A DNA stretch of 64,000 bases, taken from assembly GCA_965277355.1 (NCBI GenBank), contig CBDICN010000001.1, forward strand, positions 1,302,001 through 1,366,000. Reading direction: 5' to 3'. The stretch comes from RH-AL1 sp965277355 (GTDB lineage Bacteria > Pseudomonadota > Alphaproteobacteria > Rhizobiales > Beijerinckiaceae). Shown here one piece after another: positions 33,498 to 42,548 of the stretch; the stretch's first letter is position 1; each line of letters opens with the position of its first letter. The notes beneath the pieces were generated by a model. That model was not told where the DNA came from, did not search any database, and was given only the letters and a program-made list of their open reading frames with translations. Both the position numbers and the translations under genes were made by a program.

Positions 33498-33896
33498 ATG
33501 AAGGCGGTCCTCGCCGCGACCGGCGCCGTGCTCCTGTGGAGCGCGGCACCGGCCTGCGCCGCCTGCTCGGACGACATCGCGAGCCTGGAGACGAAGCTCG
33601 ACGCGATGGGCCGCACCGCCGGTGCGGCCTCCTCTGGAGGCCAGGCCGACGCCGCCGCCCGCGGCGGCAAGGCCGAGGAAGCGAGCAAGACCGCCACGCC
33701 GGTCAACGACCTACCCAAGCCGCCGAGCCCGGAGAACGAGACGGCGACCCGGACCGCTGCCTTAGCCGGCGGCGGCGGCACCGGCGTGATGACGGCCAAG
33801 GCGACGCTCAACGACGCCAGGAACGCCGACAAGAAACACGACGAAGCGGCCTGCTCGGCCGCCATCGCCAAAGCCAAAGGGCAGGCAGGGTTATGA
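33498..33896 (+). CDS. Hypothetical secreted protein
   Basis: 132 aa from ATG 33498. The signal peptide is MKAVLAATGAVLLWSAAPAC followed by AACSDDIASLETKLDAM. The mature part is low in complexity, rich in Ala, Gly, Lys and Thr. Two cysteines occur near the start and one near the end (DEAACSAAIAKAKGQ). It lies 11 bases after the hydroxylase large subunit and is probably cotranscribed. No family recognised. Confidence 0.65.
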   Translation: MKAVLAATGAVLLWSAAPACAACSDDIASLETKLDAMGRTAGAASSGGQADAAARGGKAEEASKTATPVNDLPKPPSPENETATRTAALAGGGGTGVMTAKATLNDARNADKKHDEAACSAAIAKAKGQAGL

Positions 33897-33907
33897 GGTC
33901 ATAGCGG

Positions 33908-34269
33908 ATGCGGGCGGTTGGTTACACCAAGGTCGCGCCCATCGAAGCCGCCGACGCCCTCGTCGACTTCGAGGCCCGAACACCGCGTCCTCGCGATCGC
34001 CTCGCCGCCATCAAGGCGGCGTCGGTCAACCGAGTAGACAAGGCGCGACTGCGGGCCGTACCGCCGGCCGGGGAGTACAACATCCCCGGCTACGATGCCG
34101 CCGGCCGCCTGTTCCGCCCCGCGACGCGGTCAAGGCGCCGGGCATGATCTCGCAGCATGATCTGCTCGACGATGCTTCCCGGCTCGTCGATGCCGTCGCG
34201 CTACTCCGCGCCCACACTTTGCTGGAAAGCGGCAAAACCAAGGGCAAGATCGTCCTCGAGGACTTCTGA
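33908..34269 (+). pseudogene. Quinone oxidoreductase / zinc-type alcohol dehydrogenase remnant with internal deletion
   Basis: The first ~65 codons (MRAVGYTKVAPIEAADALVD, PRDRLAAIKAASVNRVDKA, YNIPGYDAAGRLF) are the N-terminus of the medium-chain dehydrogenase family. In another frame the last ~40 codons read MISQHDLLDDASRLVDAVAL then LESGKTKGKIVLEDF and a stop, the family's C-terminus. A normal protein is ~335 aa. The middle ~200 codons, including the NADPH-binding domain, are gone, and a second small deletion removes codons between DAVA and LLRAH. Not functional. Confidence 0.8.
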
Positions 34270-34294
34270 GCGGGCGTTCGCGCCGGAGGTCATT

Positions 34295-35611
34295 ATGCGC
34301 GCGCGCCTCTCACAATTTTGGAGCCTGCTCGCCGAGACCTTCTGGGTGCTCCCGGCAACGATCGTCGTCGCCTGCGCGATCATGGCGCTGAGTCTCCTCC
34401 ATGTGGATCGCGCCGGTCTGCTCCCGGCCTGGATCGTTAACGGCCCGTTCGTCTATTCCGGCAGCGCGACCGGCGCCCGCACGCTGCTGGGCGCGGTCGC
34501 CTCCTCGACGATCGGGGTCGCCGGCACGATCTTCTCGATCACCATCGCGGCGCTGTCGCTCGCGGCCGGACAGATGGGACCGCGCCTGCTGCGCAGCTTC
34601 ACCCGCGACCGCGGCAACCAGACGACGCTCGGCGTCTTCCTCGGGACGTTCTGCTACGCGCTGCTCATCCTGCGCATGGTGCGCGACGACGGCGACGCCA
34701 AGTTCGTGCCGCACCTGTCGCTTAGCGCTGGCATCGCGCTCGCCTTCGTCTGCGTCGGCATGCTGGTCTATTTCGTCGAGCACATCGCCGGGCGCATCAA
34801 CGTCGACACCGTCATCGACATCGTGGCGGAGGACGTCGCGGTCGCGGTGAAGCGCCTGACCCGCGAGACACCGGCACCGACCCTCGCCGGCGGCTACGAT
34901 TTCGCCGGCGGCCGCGTGGTGACCGAAGCCCGGCGCGGCTTCCTCCAGCATCTCGACGAGGACGGCCTGGCGGACTGGGCGGCGGAGCGCGGGACGGTGA
35001 TACATCTGCTGGTTCGCCCCGGCGATTACGTCTTCCCCGGCGCGCCGATCGCCGTCGTCAAGCCGCCCGTCGACGGCGCCGAGGAGGCGGTCGGCGACGC
35101 CACCGCGCTCGGCTCGAAGCGCGTCGCGGCGCAGGATCTCGAGTACGCCATCCGTCAGCTCGTCGAGGTCGCGGTGCGCGCGCTGTCGCCGGGCATCAAC
35201 GATCCGCATACGGCGATGAGCGTTCTGGTGCGCTTCGGCGCCGTGCTGTGCGATCTCTCGGGTCGGTTTCTGCCGGGCGGGGTCACGCTGCGCGACGGGC
35301 GCCCGGCGCTGATTCGCTCCGCTCTCGGTTACGATGGGCTGGCGGACGCGATGTTCCACATGATCAGACAGAACGCCGCCGGCTCGGTCGCGGTGCTCGC
35401 CACCGGCCTCGACGTGATGATCGCCGTCGCCAGCGTCGAGCGCGACCAGCACCGGCTCGAGACGTTGCGCCGCCACGCCGATCTCTGGCTCGGGGACGCT
35501 CGGCGCGACATTGCCAACGCCTCCGACCTTGCCGAGCTGGAGCGGCGGGGTGAGTCGTTCCGGGCGATGGCGAAGCACGGACCGCTTCCGGGCGAATGGC
35601 GCGACGTGTAG
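34295..35611 (+). CDS. DUF2254 family membrane protein
   Basis: 438 aa from ATG 34295 (MRARLSQFWSLLAETFWVLP). Four membrane segments occupy the first ~200 residues (ATIVVACAIMALSLL, FSITIAALSLAAGQM, LGVFLGTFCYALLILRM, IALAFVCVGMLVYFVEHI). A soluble C-terminal domain contains RGTVIHLLVRPGDYVFPGAP and RALSPGINDPHTAMSVLVRF, hallmarks of DUF2254. The function is unknown in the family. The gene stands alone after the dehydrogenase remnant and is convergent with purB. Confidence 0.87.
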   Translation: MRARLSQFWSLLAETFWVLPATIVVACAIMALSLLHVDRAGLLPAWIVNGPFVYSGSATGARTLLGAVASSTIGVAGTIFSITIAALSLAAGQMGPRLLRSFTRDRGNQTTLGVFLGTFCYALLILRMVRDDGDAKFVPHLSLSAGIALAFVCVGMLVYFVEHIAGRINVDTVIDIVAEDVAVAVKRLTRETPAPTLAGGYDFAGGRVVTEARRGFLQHLDEDGLADWAAERGTVIHLLVRPGDYVFPGAPIAVVKPPVDGAEEAVGDATALGSKRVAAQDLEYAIRQLVEVAVRALSPGINDPHTAMSVLVRFGAVLCDLSGRFLPGGVTLRDGRPALIRSALGYDGLADAMFHMIRQNAAGSVAVLATGLDVMIAVASVERDQHRLETLRRHADLWLGDARRDIANASDLAELERRGESFRAMAKHGPLPGEWRDV

Positions 35612-35643
35612 CGGCCACGACGCCGCGACGAGACGGGGATGCC

Positions 35644-36948
35644 TTACGCGCCGAACACCCGCGCGAAGATCGCGTCGACGTTCTTCAGGTGGTAGCCGAG
35701 GTCGAACAGTGTTTCGAGTTCCGCCGCGCTCAGCGCCTTCGATACATCCGAGTCGGCCATCAGCAGCGGCAGGAACTCGCCCTCCCCGCGCCAGACCGGC
35801 ATCGCGTTGCGCTGAACGATGGCATAAGCGTCCTCGCGCGAGACGCCCTTCTGCGTCAGCGCCAGCAGCACCCGTTGCGAATGAATGAGGCCGCCGAGCC
35901 GGTCGAGGTTTTTCTTCATATTGGTTGGGTACACGACCAGCTTGTCGATCACCCCGGTCATGCGCGCCAACGCGAAATCGAGCGTGATCGTCGCGTCCGG
36001 TCCGATCATCCGCTCGACGGAGGAATGCGAGATGTCGCGCTCGTGCCACAGCGCGACGTTCTCCATCGCCGGCACCGCCATGCCGCGCACCAGCCGGGCG
36101 AGACCGGTGACGTTCTCGGTCAGCACCGGGTTGCGCTTGTGCGGCATCGCCGACGAGCCCTTCTGCCCCTCGGCGAAGAACTCCTCCGCCTCCATCACCT
36201 CCGTGCGCTGCAGGTGGCGGATCTCGATCGCGAGGCGCTCCAGGCACGAGGCGACGACGCCGAGCGTCGCGAAGAACATCGCGTGGCGGTCGCGCGGAAT
36301 GATCTGCGTCGAGATCGGCTCCGGCATCAGCCCCATCTTGGCGGCGACATGCGCCTCGACCTTCGGATCGATGTTGGCGTAGGTGCCGACGGCGCCCGAG
36401 ATGGCGCAGGTCGCGATTTCCTTCTTCGCCGCGACGAGCCGCTCGCGGCACCGCGCGAACTCGGCATGGGCCTGCGCCAGCTTGAGCCCGAACGTGACCG
36501 GCTCGGCGTGGATGCCGTGCGAGCGGCCGATCGTCGGCGTCAGCTTGTGTTCGAAGGCGCGGCGCTTCAGCGCCGCCAGCAGCGCGTCGATGTCGGCGAT
36601 GAGGATGTCGGAGGCGCGAGCGAGCTGCACGGCGAGGCAGGTGTCGAGCACGTCGGACGAGGTCATGCCCTGGTGCACGAAGCGCGCGTCCGGCCCGATG
36701 AACTCGGCGAGATGGGTGAGGAAGGCGATGACGTCGTGGCGGGTGACGCGCTCGATCTCGTCGATGCGCGCCGCGTCGAAGGTGACATGGCCGGCTTTGT
36801 CCCAGATCGCCCTGGCGCTCTCCTTCGGGATCACGCCGAGCTCCGCGAGCGCGTCGCAGGCGTGCGCCTCGATCTCGAACCAGATGCGAAACCGCGTCTG
36901 CGGCTCCCAGACGGCGACCATCTCGGGGCGGGAATAGCGGGGGATCAT
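35644..36948 (-). CDS. purB: Adenylosuccinate lyase
   Basis: 434 aa from ATG 36948 (MIPRYSRPEMVAVWEPQTRF). It catalyses two steps of purine synthesis, releasing fumarate from SAICAR and adenylosuccinate. The catalytic histidine regions are VHQGMTSSDVLDTC and TIGRSHGIHAEP; the signature loop is GSSAMPHKRNPVLTENV with its flexible Ser. The length is right for the alphaproteobacterial form. The gene is convergent with DUF2254 and divergent from the parDE remnant. Confidence 0.97.
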   Translation of the reverse strand: MIPRYSRPEMVAVWEPQTRFRIWFEIEAHACDALAELGVIPKESARAIWDKAGHVTFDAARIDEIERVTRHDVIAFLTHLAEFIGPDARFVHQGMTSSDVLDTCLAVQLARASDILIADIDALLAALKRRAFEHKLTPTIGRSHGIHAEPVTFGLKLAQAHAEFARCRERLVAAKKEIATCAISGAVGTYANIDPKVEAHVAAKMGLMPEPISTQIIPRDRHAMFFATLGVVASCLERLAIEIRHLQRTEVMEAEEFFAEGQKGSSAMPHKRNPVLTENVTGLARLVRGMAVPAMENVALWHERDISHSSVERMIGPDATITLDFALARMTGVIDKLVVYPTNMKKNLDRLGGLIHSQRVLLALTQKGVSREDAYAIVQRNAMPVWRGEGEFLPLLMADSDVSKALSAAELETLFDLGYHLKNVDAIFARVFGA

Positions 36949-37057
36949 GCGGATACTCTTTTCCACAACCTGCTTCGACGATGGCTTCGACCGGCTTCGA
37001 CGACCTGCGGTTGCGCTAGGTACCAAAATTTGGCAGCGCCGTGATAGGACCATTCGA

Positions 37058-37308
37058 ATGAGTAAGAATACCTCTTTTGCCCTTGGCGAACACTTCGCCA
37101 CCTTTGTCGAGGACGAGGTGCGCGAGGGCCGATACGCGAGCGCAAGCGATGTTTTGCGCGCGGGCCTCAGGCTCCTGGAAGATCAGGAGTTGCGCTTGGG
37201 CGCGCTTCGCGCCGCCCTCATCGAGGGCGAGACCAGTGGACCGCTAACCGAGTTCGAATCGAGGCGTTCGTTTCGGCAAAGCGCGAGGCTCCTCCCGGGA
37301 ACAAATGA
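37058..37308 (+). pseudogene. ParD-type antitoxin gene with a C-terminal frameshift
   Basis: From ATG 37058: MSKNTSFALGEHFATFVEDE then EGRYASASDVLRAGLRLLED, a typical ParD ribbon-helix-helix antitoxin. The frame is intact to ESGPLTEFE-type sequence near 37257. The expected toxin-binding end is then found one frame over: IEAFVSAKREAPPGNK and a TGA at 37306-37308. One lost base near 37257 explains this; without the correction the frame runs on as unrelated sequence to 37474. The corrected stop overlaps the parE ATG (ATGA), the usual parDE junction. The DNA-binding half may still be made. Confidence 0.78.
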
Positions 37309-37598
37309 CAGGCCGCGTCCGACTCTCGCCGCGCGCTCGCGCCGATTTGGACGCCATTTGGAACGACACCGCGACACGGTGGGGCGTCGATTAGGCGGAA
37401 GCGTACGTTCGCCAGATAAGCCGTCATTTCGAGATGCTCGCGGTCAATTCAAATCTCGGCCGCGCTTGCCATGAAATCCGGGCGAGATACCATCGTCTCG
37501 CGGCAGGGTCTCACGTGATCTTCTACCGCCCCGCGAAGGGAAACATTGACGTCGTGCGCATCTTGCATGGGCGGATGGATCTTGTCAGGCACGTTTAA
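37305..37598 (+). pseudogene. ParE-type toxin gene interrupted by an in-frame amber codon
   Basis: From ATG 37305 the frame reads MTGRVRLSPRARADLDAIWN then DTATRWGVD, followed by TAG at 37392-37394. It continues without further interruption as AEAYVRQISRHFEMLAV, GSHVIFYRPAKGNIDVVRIL and HGRMDLVRHV to a TAA at 37596-37598. This is the whole ~97-codon ParE/RelE-fold toxin. The stop stands where relatives have Gln (VDQAE), so one C-to-T change (CAG to TAG) explains it. Its 3' end overlaps the tail of the convergent P450 gene by 14 bases. Confidence 0.82.
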
Positions 37599-39009
37599 GG
37601 TGACTGGCCTTCAGGGCTGAACCATCCCGCGCGACCACCCGCATCCGTAGCGGCCGGCTCGGCCGCAGCGTCACCCGCATCACCGGCTCGGGCAGCGTCG
37701 CCTCCATCGGCTCGAGACGCACCGCCTTGGCGAGCACGGCGAGGATCGCCACCGCCTCCATCATCGCGAAGCCGCTGCCGATGCAGATGCGCGGGCCGGC
37801 GCCGAACGGCAGGTAGGCGAAGCGATGGCGCGCCTTGATCGTCTCCGGCGCGAACCGCTCCGGGTCGAAGACCTCCGGTCGCGTCCACAGGCTCGCGTGG
37901 CGGTGCACCGCGTAGATCGGCACGAAGACGACGGATCCGGCCGGCACCGGCAGCCCGCCGATCTCCATGTCCTGCTGGATCGCGCGCGCCACCATCGGCG
38001 CCGGCGGATAGAGCCGCATCGCCTCGCTTGCGACCTGGCGGGTATAGGCGAGATCGGCGATGTGGCGCGGCTCCACCGGGCCGCCGCCGGTCACCGCCTC
38101 GATCTCGGCCTGCAGCTTGGCCAGGCAGGAGGGATCGGCGCCGAGCAGCGCGAAGGTCCAGGCGAGCGCGAGCGCGGTCGTCTCGTGCCCGGCGAGGATG
38201 AAGGTCAAAAGATTGTCGGTGATCGCCTCGTCGTCCATCGCCCGGCCCGTCTCCGCATCCTTGGCGGAGAGCAGCATGTCGAGCAGATCGTCGCGGCGCC
38301 GCGGGTCGGCGGGTCGCGCGCGGCGACGCGCCGCCACGTCACGGACCGCGCGGCGCATGAAGCGGGTCGCGGCCTGCGAGCGCAGACGTCCGGGGAACGG
38401 AAGCCAGCGCGGCGCCTTGAGGATCGCCATCGCGAACGCCCACGAGGTCGCGCGCAGGTTGGTCGAGACGCTGCGTTCCATCCGGGCGGCGTCGATGCCC
38501 TCGCGGCCCGACAGCATCGTGTCGAGGATGATCGCGAAGGTCGTCTGCATCATCTCGTGGCCGACATCGACGCTCGTGCCCGGCGGCAGCGCGAGCCAGC
38601 GGTCTCGCGTCGCCTCGGCGGCGGCGATCATCGCCGGCAGCAGCGCGGTCAGCCGCTCGTGCCGGAACGCCGGCGCCTGCGCCTGGCGCTGCCAGCGCCA
38701 GGCGGCACCATCGGCGGTGAGTAGCCCTTCGCCCAGCGACCGGCCGAGCACCCGCTTCATCTCCTCGCTCTTCTCGGTGCGATCGGCGCCGCGCACCAGC
38801 AACTCATGGATCAGCGCCGGGTCGCTCACGTAGAGGCGCAGACGGCCGAGATTGCGGGTCACGACCATCCGCGCGCTGAAGCAGGCCGCCGGCAGCGAGG
38901 TTAGCGGGTTGCGGATGATCGCGGCGAGGAGGCTCAGCGAGGAACGGTCGGCCGTCGCGACACCCGCCGGCAGGGGCGCCTCGGTCGCGACGACGGCTTG
39001 GGCGTCCAT
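37585..39009 (-). CDS. Cytochrome P450
   Basis: 474 aa. The heme-binding loop FAYLPFGAGPRICIGSGFAM carries the axial Cys. The I-helix oxygen-activation motif is LTFILAGHETTALALAWTF, and the K-helix ExxR is in VASEAMRLYPPAPMV. No N-terminal membrane anchor is evident, so it should be soluble and need separate ferredoxin partners, none of which is nearby. The sequence style (RFAPETIKARHRFAYLPFG) recalls the CYP4/CYP102-like branch rather than typical bacterial CYP101 types. It lies 9 bases downstream of rpe on the same strand. Substrate unknown. Confidence 0.93.
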   Translation of the reverse strand: MDAQAVVATEAPLPAGVATADRSSLSLLAAIIRNPLTSLPAACFSARMVVTRNLGRLRLYVSDPALIHELLVRGADRTEKSEEMKRVLGRSLGEGLLTADGAAWRWQRQAQAPAFRHERLTALLPAMIAAAEATRDRWLALPPGTSVDVGHEMMQTTFAIILDTMLSGREGIDAARMERSVSTNLRATSWAFAMAILKAPRWLPFPGRLRSQAATRFMRRAVRDVAARRRARPADPRRRDDLLDMLLSAKDAETGRAMDDEAITDNLLTFILAGHETTALALAWTFALLGADPSCLAKLQAEIEAVTGGGPVEPRHIADLAYTRQVASEAMRLYPPAPMVARAIQQDMEIGGLPVPAGSVVFVPIYAVHRHASLWTRPEVFDPERFAPETIKARHRFAYLPFGAGPRICIGSGFAMMEAVAILAVLAKAVRLEPMEATLPEPVMRVTLRPSRPLRMRVVARDGSALKASHLKRA

Positions 39010-39018
39010 AATAAACCT

Positions 39019-39699
39019 CTAGGTCATCTCGCCGCGAGCGACGAGGGCGGCGGTGCGGATCGCGTCGATGCGCTCCTTGTAGCACGCCGGCCCGTCGCGG
39101 AACACGGCGCTGCCGGCGACAAGGCGGCTCGCACCGGCCGCGGCAACGGTGCCGGCCGTGGTCGAATCGATCCCGCCATCGACCTCGATGGCGACGGGGC
39201 GGCCGGCGATTATCGCCGCGACCGCACGTACCTTCTCGACGCAGGACGGCAGGAAGCGTTGCGCTCCGAAGCCGGGATTGACCGTCATCACCAGCACGAT
39301 GTCGACGAGATCGAGCACGTCGCGCACGGCCTCGACGGGTGTGCCGGGATTGATCGCCACGCCCGCCTCGCAGCCCAGCGCCTTGATCGTCTGCAGCGAG
39401 CGGTGGATGTGCGGTCCTGCCTCGGCATGGACGAGGATCGACGTCGCGCCGGCCTCCGCGAAAGCCTCGAGGTAGGAGTCGACGGGCGCGATCATCAGGT
39501 GCACGTCGAAGGGCCGTTCGGTGTGTGGCCGCATCGCCTTGACGACGCCGGGGCCGAACGTGATGTTGGGTACGAAGTGCCCGTCCATCACGTCGAGGTG
39601 CAGCACGTCGGCGCCGGCCTCGACCACGGCGCGCACCTCCTCGCCGAGCTTCGCGAAGTCGCTCGACAGGATCGACGGCAGGATCTTCAACGGCTGCAT
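39019..39699 (-). CDS. rpe: Ribulose-phosphate 3-epimerase
   Basis: 226 aa. It interconverts ribulose- and xylulose-5-phosphate in the pentose phosphate and Calvin cycles. The metal-binding and catalytic motifs are LKILPSILSSDFAKLGEEV, VLHLDVMDGHFVPNITFGP, FDVHLMIAPVD, VMTVNPGFGAQRF and IEVDGGIDSTT. The TIM-barrel length is normal. The P450 gene follows after 9 bases and is probably cotranscribed. Confidence 0.97.
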   Translation of the reverse strand: MQPLKILPSILSSDFAKLGEEVRAVVEAGADVLHLDVMDGHFVPNITFGPGVVKAMRPHTERPFDVHLMIAPVDSYLEAFAEAGATSILVHAEAGPHIHRSLQTIKALGCEAGVAINPGTPVEAVRDVLDLVDIVLVMTVNPGFGAQRFLPSCVEKVRAVAAIIAGRPVAIEVDGGIDSTTAGTVAAAGASRLVAGSAVFRDGPACYKERIDAIRTAALVARGEMT

Positions 39700-39745
39700 G
39701 GTGGCCTCGCGGAACGGCGGCGCCCGCGGCCGCGCGGCGAAATTT

Positions 39746-40243
39746 CTACCGCGTCATCACCAGCAAGGTCGAGGTCGCGGAGGCGTAGAGCTTGCCGTCG
39801 GCGACCCCGGTGAGGCGCGCCTCGGTGAAGGCGGCACGGCGCCCGATCGAGACGACGCGCCCCTCGGCGCGGACGCGCCCGGTCGCGGCGGACATGCCCC
39901 GATGATAGACGACCTTCAGTTCCAGCGTCGTGTAGGCCTGATCGGCGCCGAGCTTGGAGTGGGCCGCGCACCCGCAGGCGGAGTCCAGCAGAGTCGCGGC
40001 ATAGCCGCCGTGCACCGAGCCGATCGGATTGTAGACATCCTCGCCGGGCGCGCCCTCGAAGGCGACGACGCCGTCCTCCACCGAGACGAGTTCGAAGTCG
40101 AGGGTTTGGCCGATGCCGGGACGACCCTTCATCGCCAGTAACGCGCGAAGCTGCTCGATGCCGGTGAGATGGCCGAACCCGGCGATGCCGGCGACCTGGG
40201 CGTTCTGGGGGGTGGATGGGCCTGTTGTCATGCGCGGGACCAT
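39746..40243 (-). CDS. PaaI-type hotdog thioesterase
   Basis: 165 aa from ATG 40243 (MVPRMTTGPS); ATG 40231 is equally likely. The hotdog signature YNPIGSVHGGYAATLLDSAC contains the HGG turn near residue 95, followed by YTTLELKVVYHRGMSAATGR and a closing ASATSTLLVMTR. Such proteins hydrolyse acyl- or aryl-CoA thioesters. It is followed by rpe on the same strand (46 bases). Substrate cannot be assigned. Confidence 0.87.
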   Translation of the reverse strand: MVPRMTTGPSTPQNAQVAGIAGFGHLTGIEQLRALLAMKGRPGIGQTLDFELVSVEDGVVAFEGAPGEDVYNPIGSVHGGYAATLLDSACGCAAHSKLGADQAYTTLELKVVYHRGMSAATGRVRAEGRVVSIGRRAAFTEARLTGVADGKLYASATSTLLVMTR

Positions 40244-40361
40244 GCCGTGCTCGCTTGCACCATGCAAGCGAGCCTCGGCCGATGCGGTGTGCGGCCGAGG
40301 CGTCGCGGCCGGAGGCGCCTGCGATGCCAAGGCAGCGCGCCTGCGAAACGCCCGGCGCATG

Positions 40362-40559
40362 TCATCTCGATCGTCCGGCCCACGCGACGGAGTCGCGCTG
40401 CGCTTTCTGAGCCGCTTCGGTCAAGACTTTGGGATCGCTCATCTTCGGTGAGTCGAGCAGGGCCTTCAAGGTGTCGACGCTGGCACTCTCGAAGCCGACA
40501 GTGGCGCAGGCGGCATAGACTTCCCTGGCATAGGCGACCGCGTCTTCGTCCGGGTGCAT
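40362..40559 (-). CDS. Small hypothetical protein
   Basis: 65 aa from ATG 40559 (MHPDEDAVAYAREVYAACAT), with GAAGG upstream. It is soluble, probably helical and mildly acidic, with no recognised family. The composition (few Arg runs, balanced charges) looks like a real protein rather than a shadow frame. An ATG 11 codons earlier is in frame. Confidence 0.45.
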   Translation of the reverse strand: MHPDEDAVAYAREVYAACATVGFESASVDTLKALLDSPKMSDPKVLTEAAQKAQRDSVAWAGRSR

Positions 40560-40662
40560 GCGCTCGCCTTCCCCTAGTTTCAAGAACAGCAAAGGCTAGG
40601 CCGCGGCGATCGGCATGCGCTAGAGGCTTGGCGGCCCCGCAAGCCTGGCACAGCAGGATCGT

Positions 40663-41343
40663 ATGCACCGCGCCCGAACGCATCTCCTCGCCGCCTGCGC
40701 GGCGCTGCCGCTCGCCACTCACGCCTGCGAGGCCGGTCCGCGAACATGGCCCGACGACTTCACGACGCGGGTCGAGGCGCTGGCCTTGATCGAGACCTTG
40801 AACGCCGACCTGCTCAGCCACGATAGCGCGACCCTGACGCTCGAGCGCTGGTGCGCGGCGCATCGCCTGGCGCTTCCGTCCGAGCACGTCGTCGCGCAAC
40901 GCGACCCTGCCGCCGATAAGCCGCCGACCCCGGAGCAGCTCACGCTGCTCGCGGTCTCCAGAAAGGACGCTCTGCGCTACCGGCGGGTGCGCCTCCGCTG
41001 CGGCGGGCACGTCGTGTCGGAGGCCGACAATTGGTATGTGCCGGACCGGCTCACGGCGGCGATGAATGACACGCTGGAGCACACTGATACCTCGTTCGGC
41101 CGGGTCGTCCTACCGCTGCACTTCCGCCGCCGTCCCTTGTCGTCGGAGTTGCTGTGGCATCCGCTGCCGGACGGCTGGGAAATGGGCGCCGGCGCTCCGG
41201 CCGCCGCTGCGGGTAAATTGGCGGTGCCGCACCTTCTGTTCGAACACCGCGCGATCCTCACCCTGCCCGACGGCACGCCGTTCAGCGAGGTGGTGGAAAC
41301 CTACACGGACGCCATCCTCGACTTCCCGATTCCGCGTCGCTGA
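40663..41343 (+). CDS. Hypothetical protein, possible chorismate lyase-like fold
   Basis: 226 aa from ATG 40663. The start, MHRARTHLLAACAALPLATH, resembles a signal peptide or a short helix. The body has the pattern of a family related to UbiC/UTRA: RVRLRCGGHVVSEADNWYVP then RLTAAMNDTLEHTDTSFGRV then LLWHPLPDGWEM, with a closing VVETYTDAILDF. In UbiC the corresponding segments form the chorismate pocket. If the fold is right the protein may bind a small acid. This assignment is from pattern memory only. Confidence 0.55.
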   Translation: MHRARTHLLAACAALPLATHACEAGPRTWPDDFTTRVEALALIETLNADLLSHDSATLTLERWCAAHRLALPSEHVVAQRDPAADKPPTPEQLTLLAVSRKDALRYRRVRLRCGGHVVSEADNWYVPDRLTAAMNDTLEHTDTSFGRVVLPLHFRRRPLSSELLWHPLPDGWEMGAGAPAAAAGKLAVPHLLFEHRAILTLPDGTPFSEVVETYTDAILDFPIPRR

Positions 41344-41364
41344 CCTCACCGATTGGGGTCCCGC

Positions 41365-42528
41365 CTAAATCGGGAGCCCACGTTCCACAAGCCGGGCGAA
41401 GAAGGCCGAACCGAAGGGAATAGCCGCGTCGTTGAACGCGTAGGCCGGGTTGTGCAGATCGGCCGACGGGCCGATGCCGAGCTGGATGTAGCCGCCGGGC
41501 ACGCGCTCGAGCATGAAGGCGAAATCCTCCGCGCCCATCGTCGGGTGCTCGTCGCGCGTGATCCTGGTCTCGCCGACAAGCTCGGCGGCGGCATCCGCCA
41601 TCGTGGTCGCGTAGACCGCCTCGTTGACGAGTGGCGCGAAGATGACCCGCCACTCGACCTCCGCCGTCGCGCCGAAGGCGGCCGCGACACCCTCGACGGT
41701 ACGCCGCGCGAGCCGCTCCAGCGTCGACAGCGTGCCGTCGTAGAGGCCGCGCGCGGTGCCGCTTAGCGTCACCTCGGCGGGAATGACGTTGTAGGCGTTC
41801 CCGCCGGCGATCCTCGTGACGCTGATGACGGCAGGCTCGATTGGCGCGATGTTGCGCGCGACGATGCCTTGCAGCGCGGTCACGATCTGCGCCGCCACCA
41901 GGATCGGGTCGATGCCCTGCTCCGGCCGGCCGCCATGGGCGCCGCGGCCTTTCACGCGGATGTCGAAGAAGGCGCCCCCGGCCATGAAGGGACCCGGCCC
42001 GATCGCGAAACGCCCGAGTTCGAGGCCCGGGCGGTTGTGGAGGCCGTAGATCGCGTCGCAGGGGAAGCGATCGAACAGGCCGTCGTCGAGCATGGCAAGC
42101 GCCCCGCCGGCGCCCTCCTCGCCCGGCTGGAAGACGACCCGCACCGTGCCCTTGAACTTGCGCGTCGCGGCGAGGTAGCGCGCCGCCCCGAGCAGCATCG
42201 TCGTGTGGCCGTCATGGCCGCACGCGTGCATCCGGCCGTCCGTCTTGCTGCGCCACGGCACGTCGGCGGCTTCCACGATCGGCAGCGCATCCATGTCGGC
42301 GCGCAGCCCGACGACCGGGCCGTTGCCCGGCGCCTCGCCGTGGATCGTGCCGACGACGCCGTGGCCGCCGACGCCAATCTCGACCTCGACGCCCCAGGCG
42401 GCAAGACGCTCCGCGACGAGCGCCGCCGTGCGCGGCACCTCGAGGCCGAGTTCGGGATGGGCGTGGAGATCCTGCCGGATCGCGGTGAGCTCGTCGACGT
42501 AGGGCGCGATCGCATCGAGTGTGGACAT
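41365..42528 (-). CDS. M20 family metallo-amidohydrolase (hippurate hydrolase-like)
   Basis: 387 aa from ATG 42528, with AAGGAG close upstream. The metal-binding motifs are VVGLRADMDALPIVE, MHACGHDGHTTMLLGAARYL and VFQPGEEGAGGA; the dimerisation domain includes GRGAHGGRPEQGIDPI, and a late His/Asp region reads RDEHPTMGAEDFAFML. Enzymes of this group remove acyl groups from N-acyl amino acids such as hippurate. It follows the SDR gene by 20 bases in an operon that begins with the amidase, so breakdown of an amide-containing compound is plausible. Confidence 0.92.
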   Translation of the reverse strand: MSTLDAIAPYVDELTAIRQDLHAHPELGLEVPRTAALVAERLAAWGVEVEIGVGGHGVVGTIHGEAPGNGPVVGLRADMDALPIVEAADVPWRSKTDGRMHACGHDGHTTMLLGAARYLAATRKFKGTVRVVFQPGEEGAGGALAMLDDGLFDRFPCDAIYGLHNRPGLELGRFAIGPGPFMAGGAFFDIRVKGRGAHGGRPEQGIDPILVAAQIVTALQGIVARNIAPIEPAVISVTRIAGGNAYNVIPAEVTLSGTARGLYDGTLSTLERLARRTVEGVAAAFGATAEVEWRVIFAPLVNEAVYATTMADAAAELVGETRITRDEHPTMGAEDFAFMLERVPGGYIQLGIGPSADLHNPAYAFNDAAIPFGSAFFARLVERGLPI

Positions 42529-42548
42529 CGGCGGCTCCTTGAATGCGC

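Noticed and set aside
31876..33549. Minus-strand frame of 557 codons under the molybdenum hydroxylase
   Set aside because: Antisense shadow of iorB, with high Arg/Asp/Val content and no motifs.
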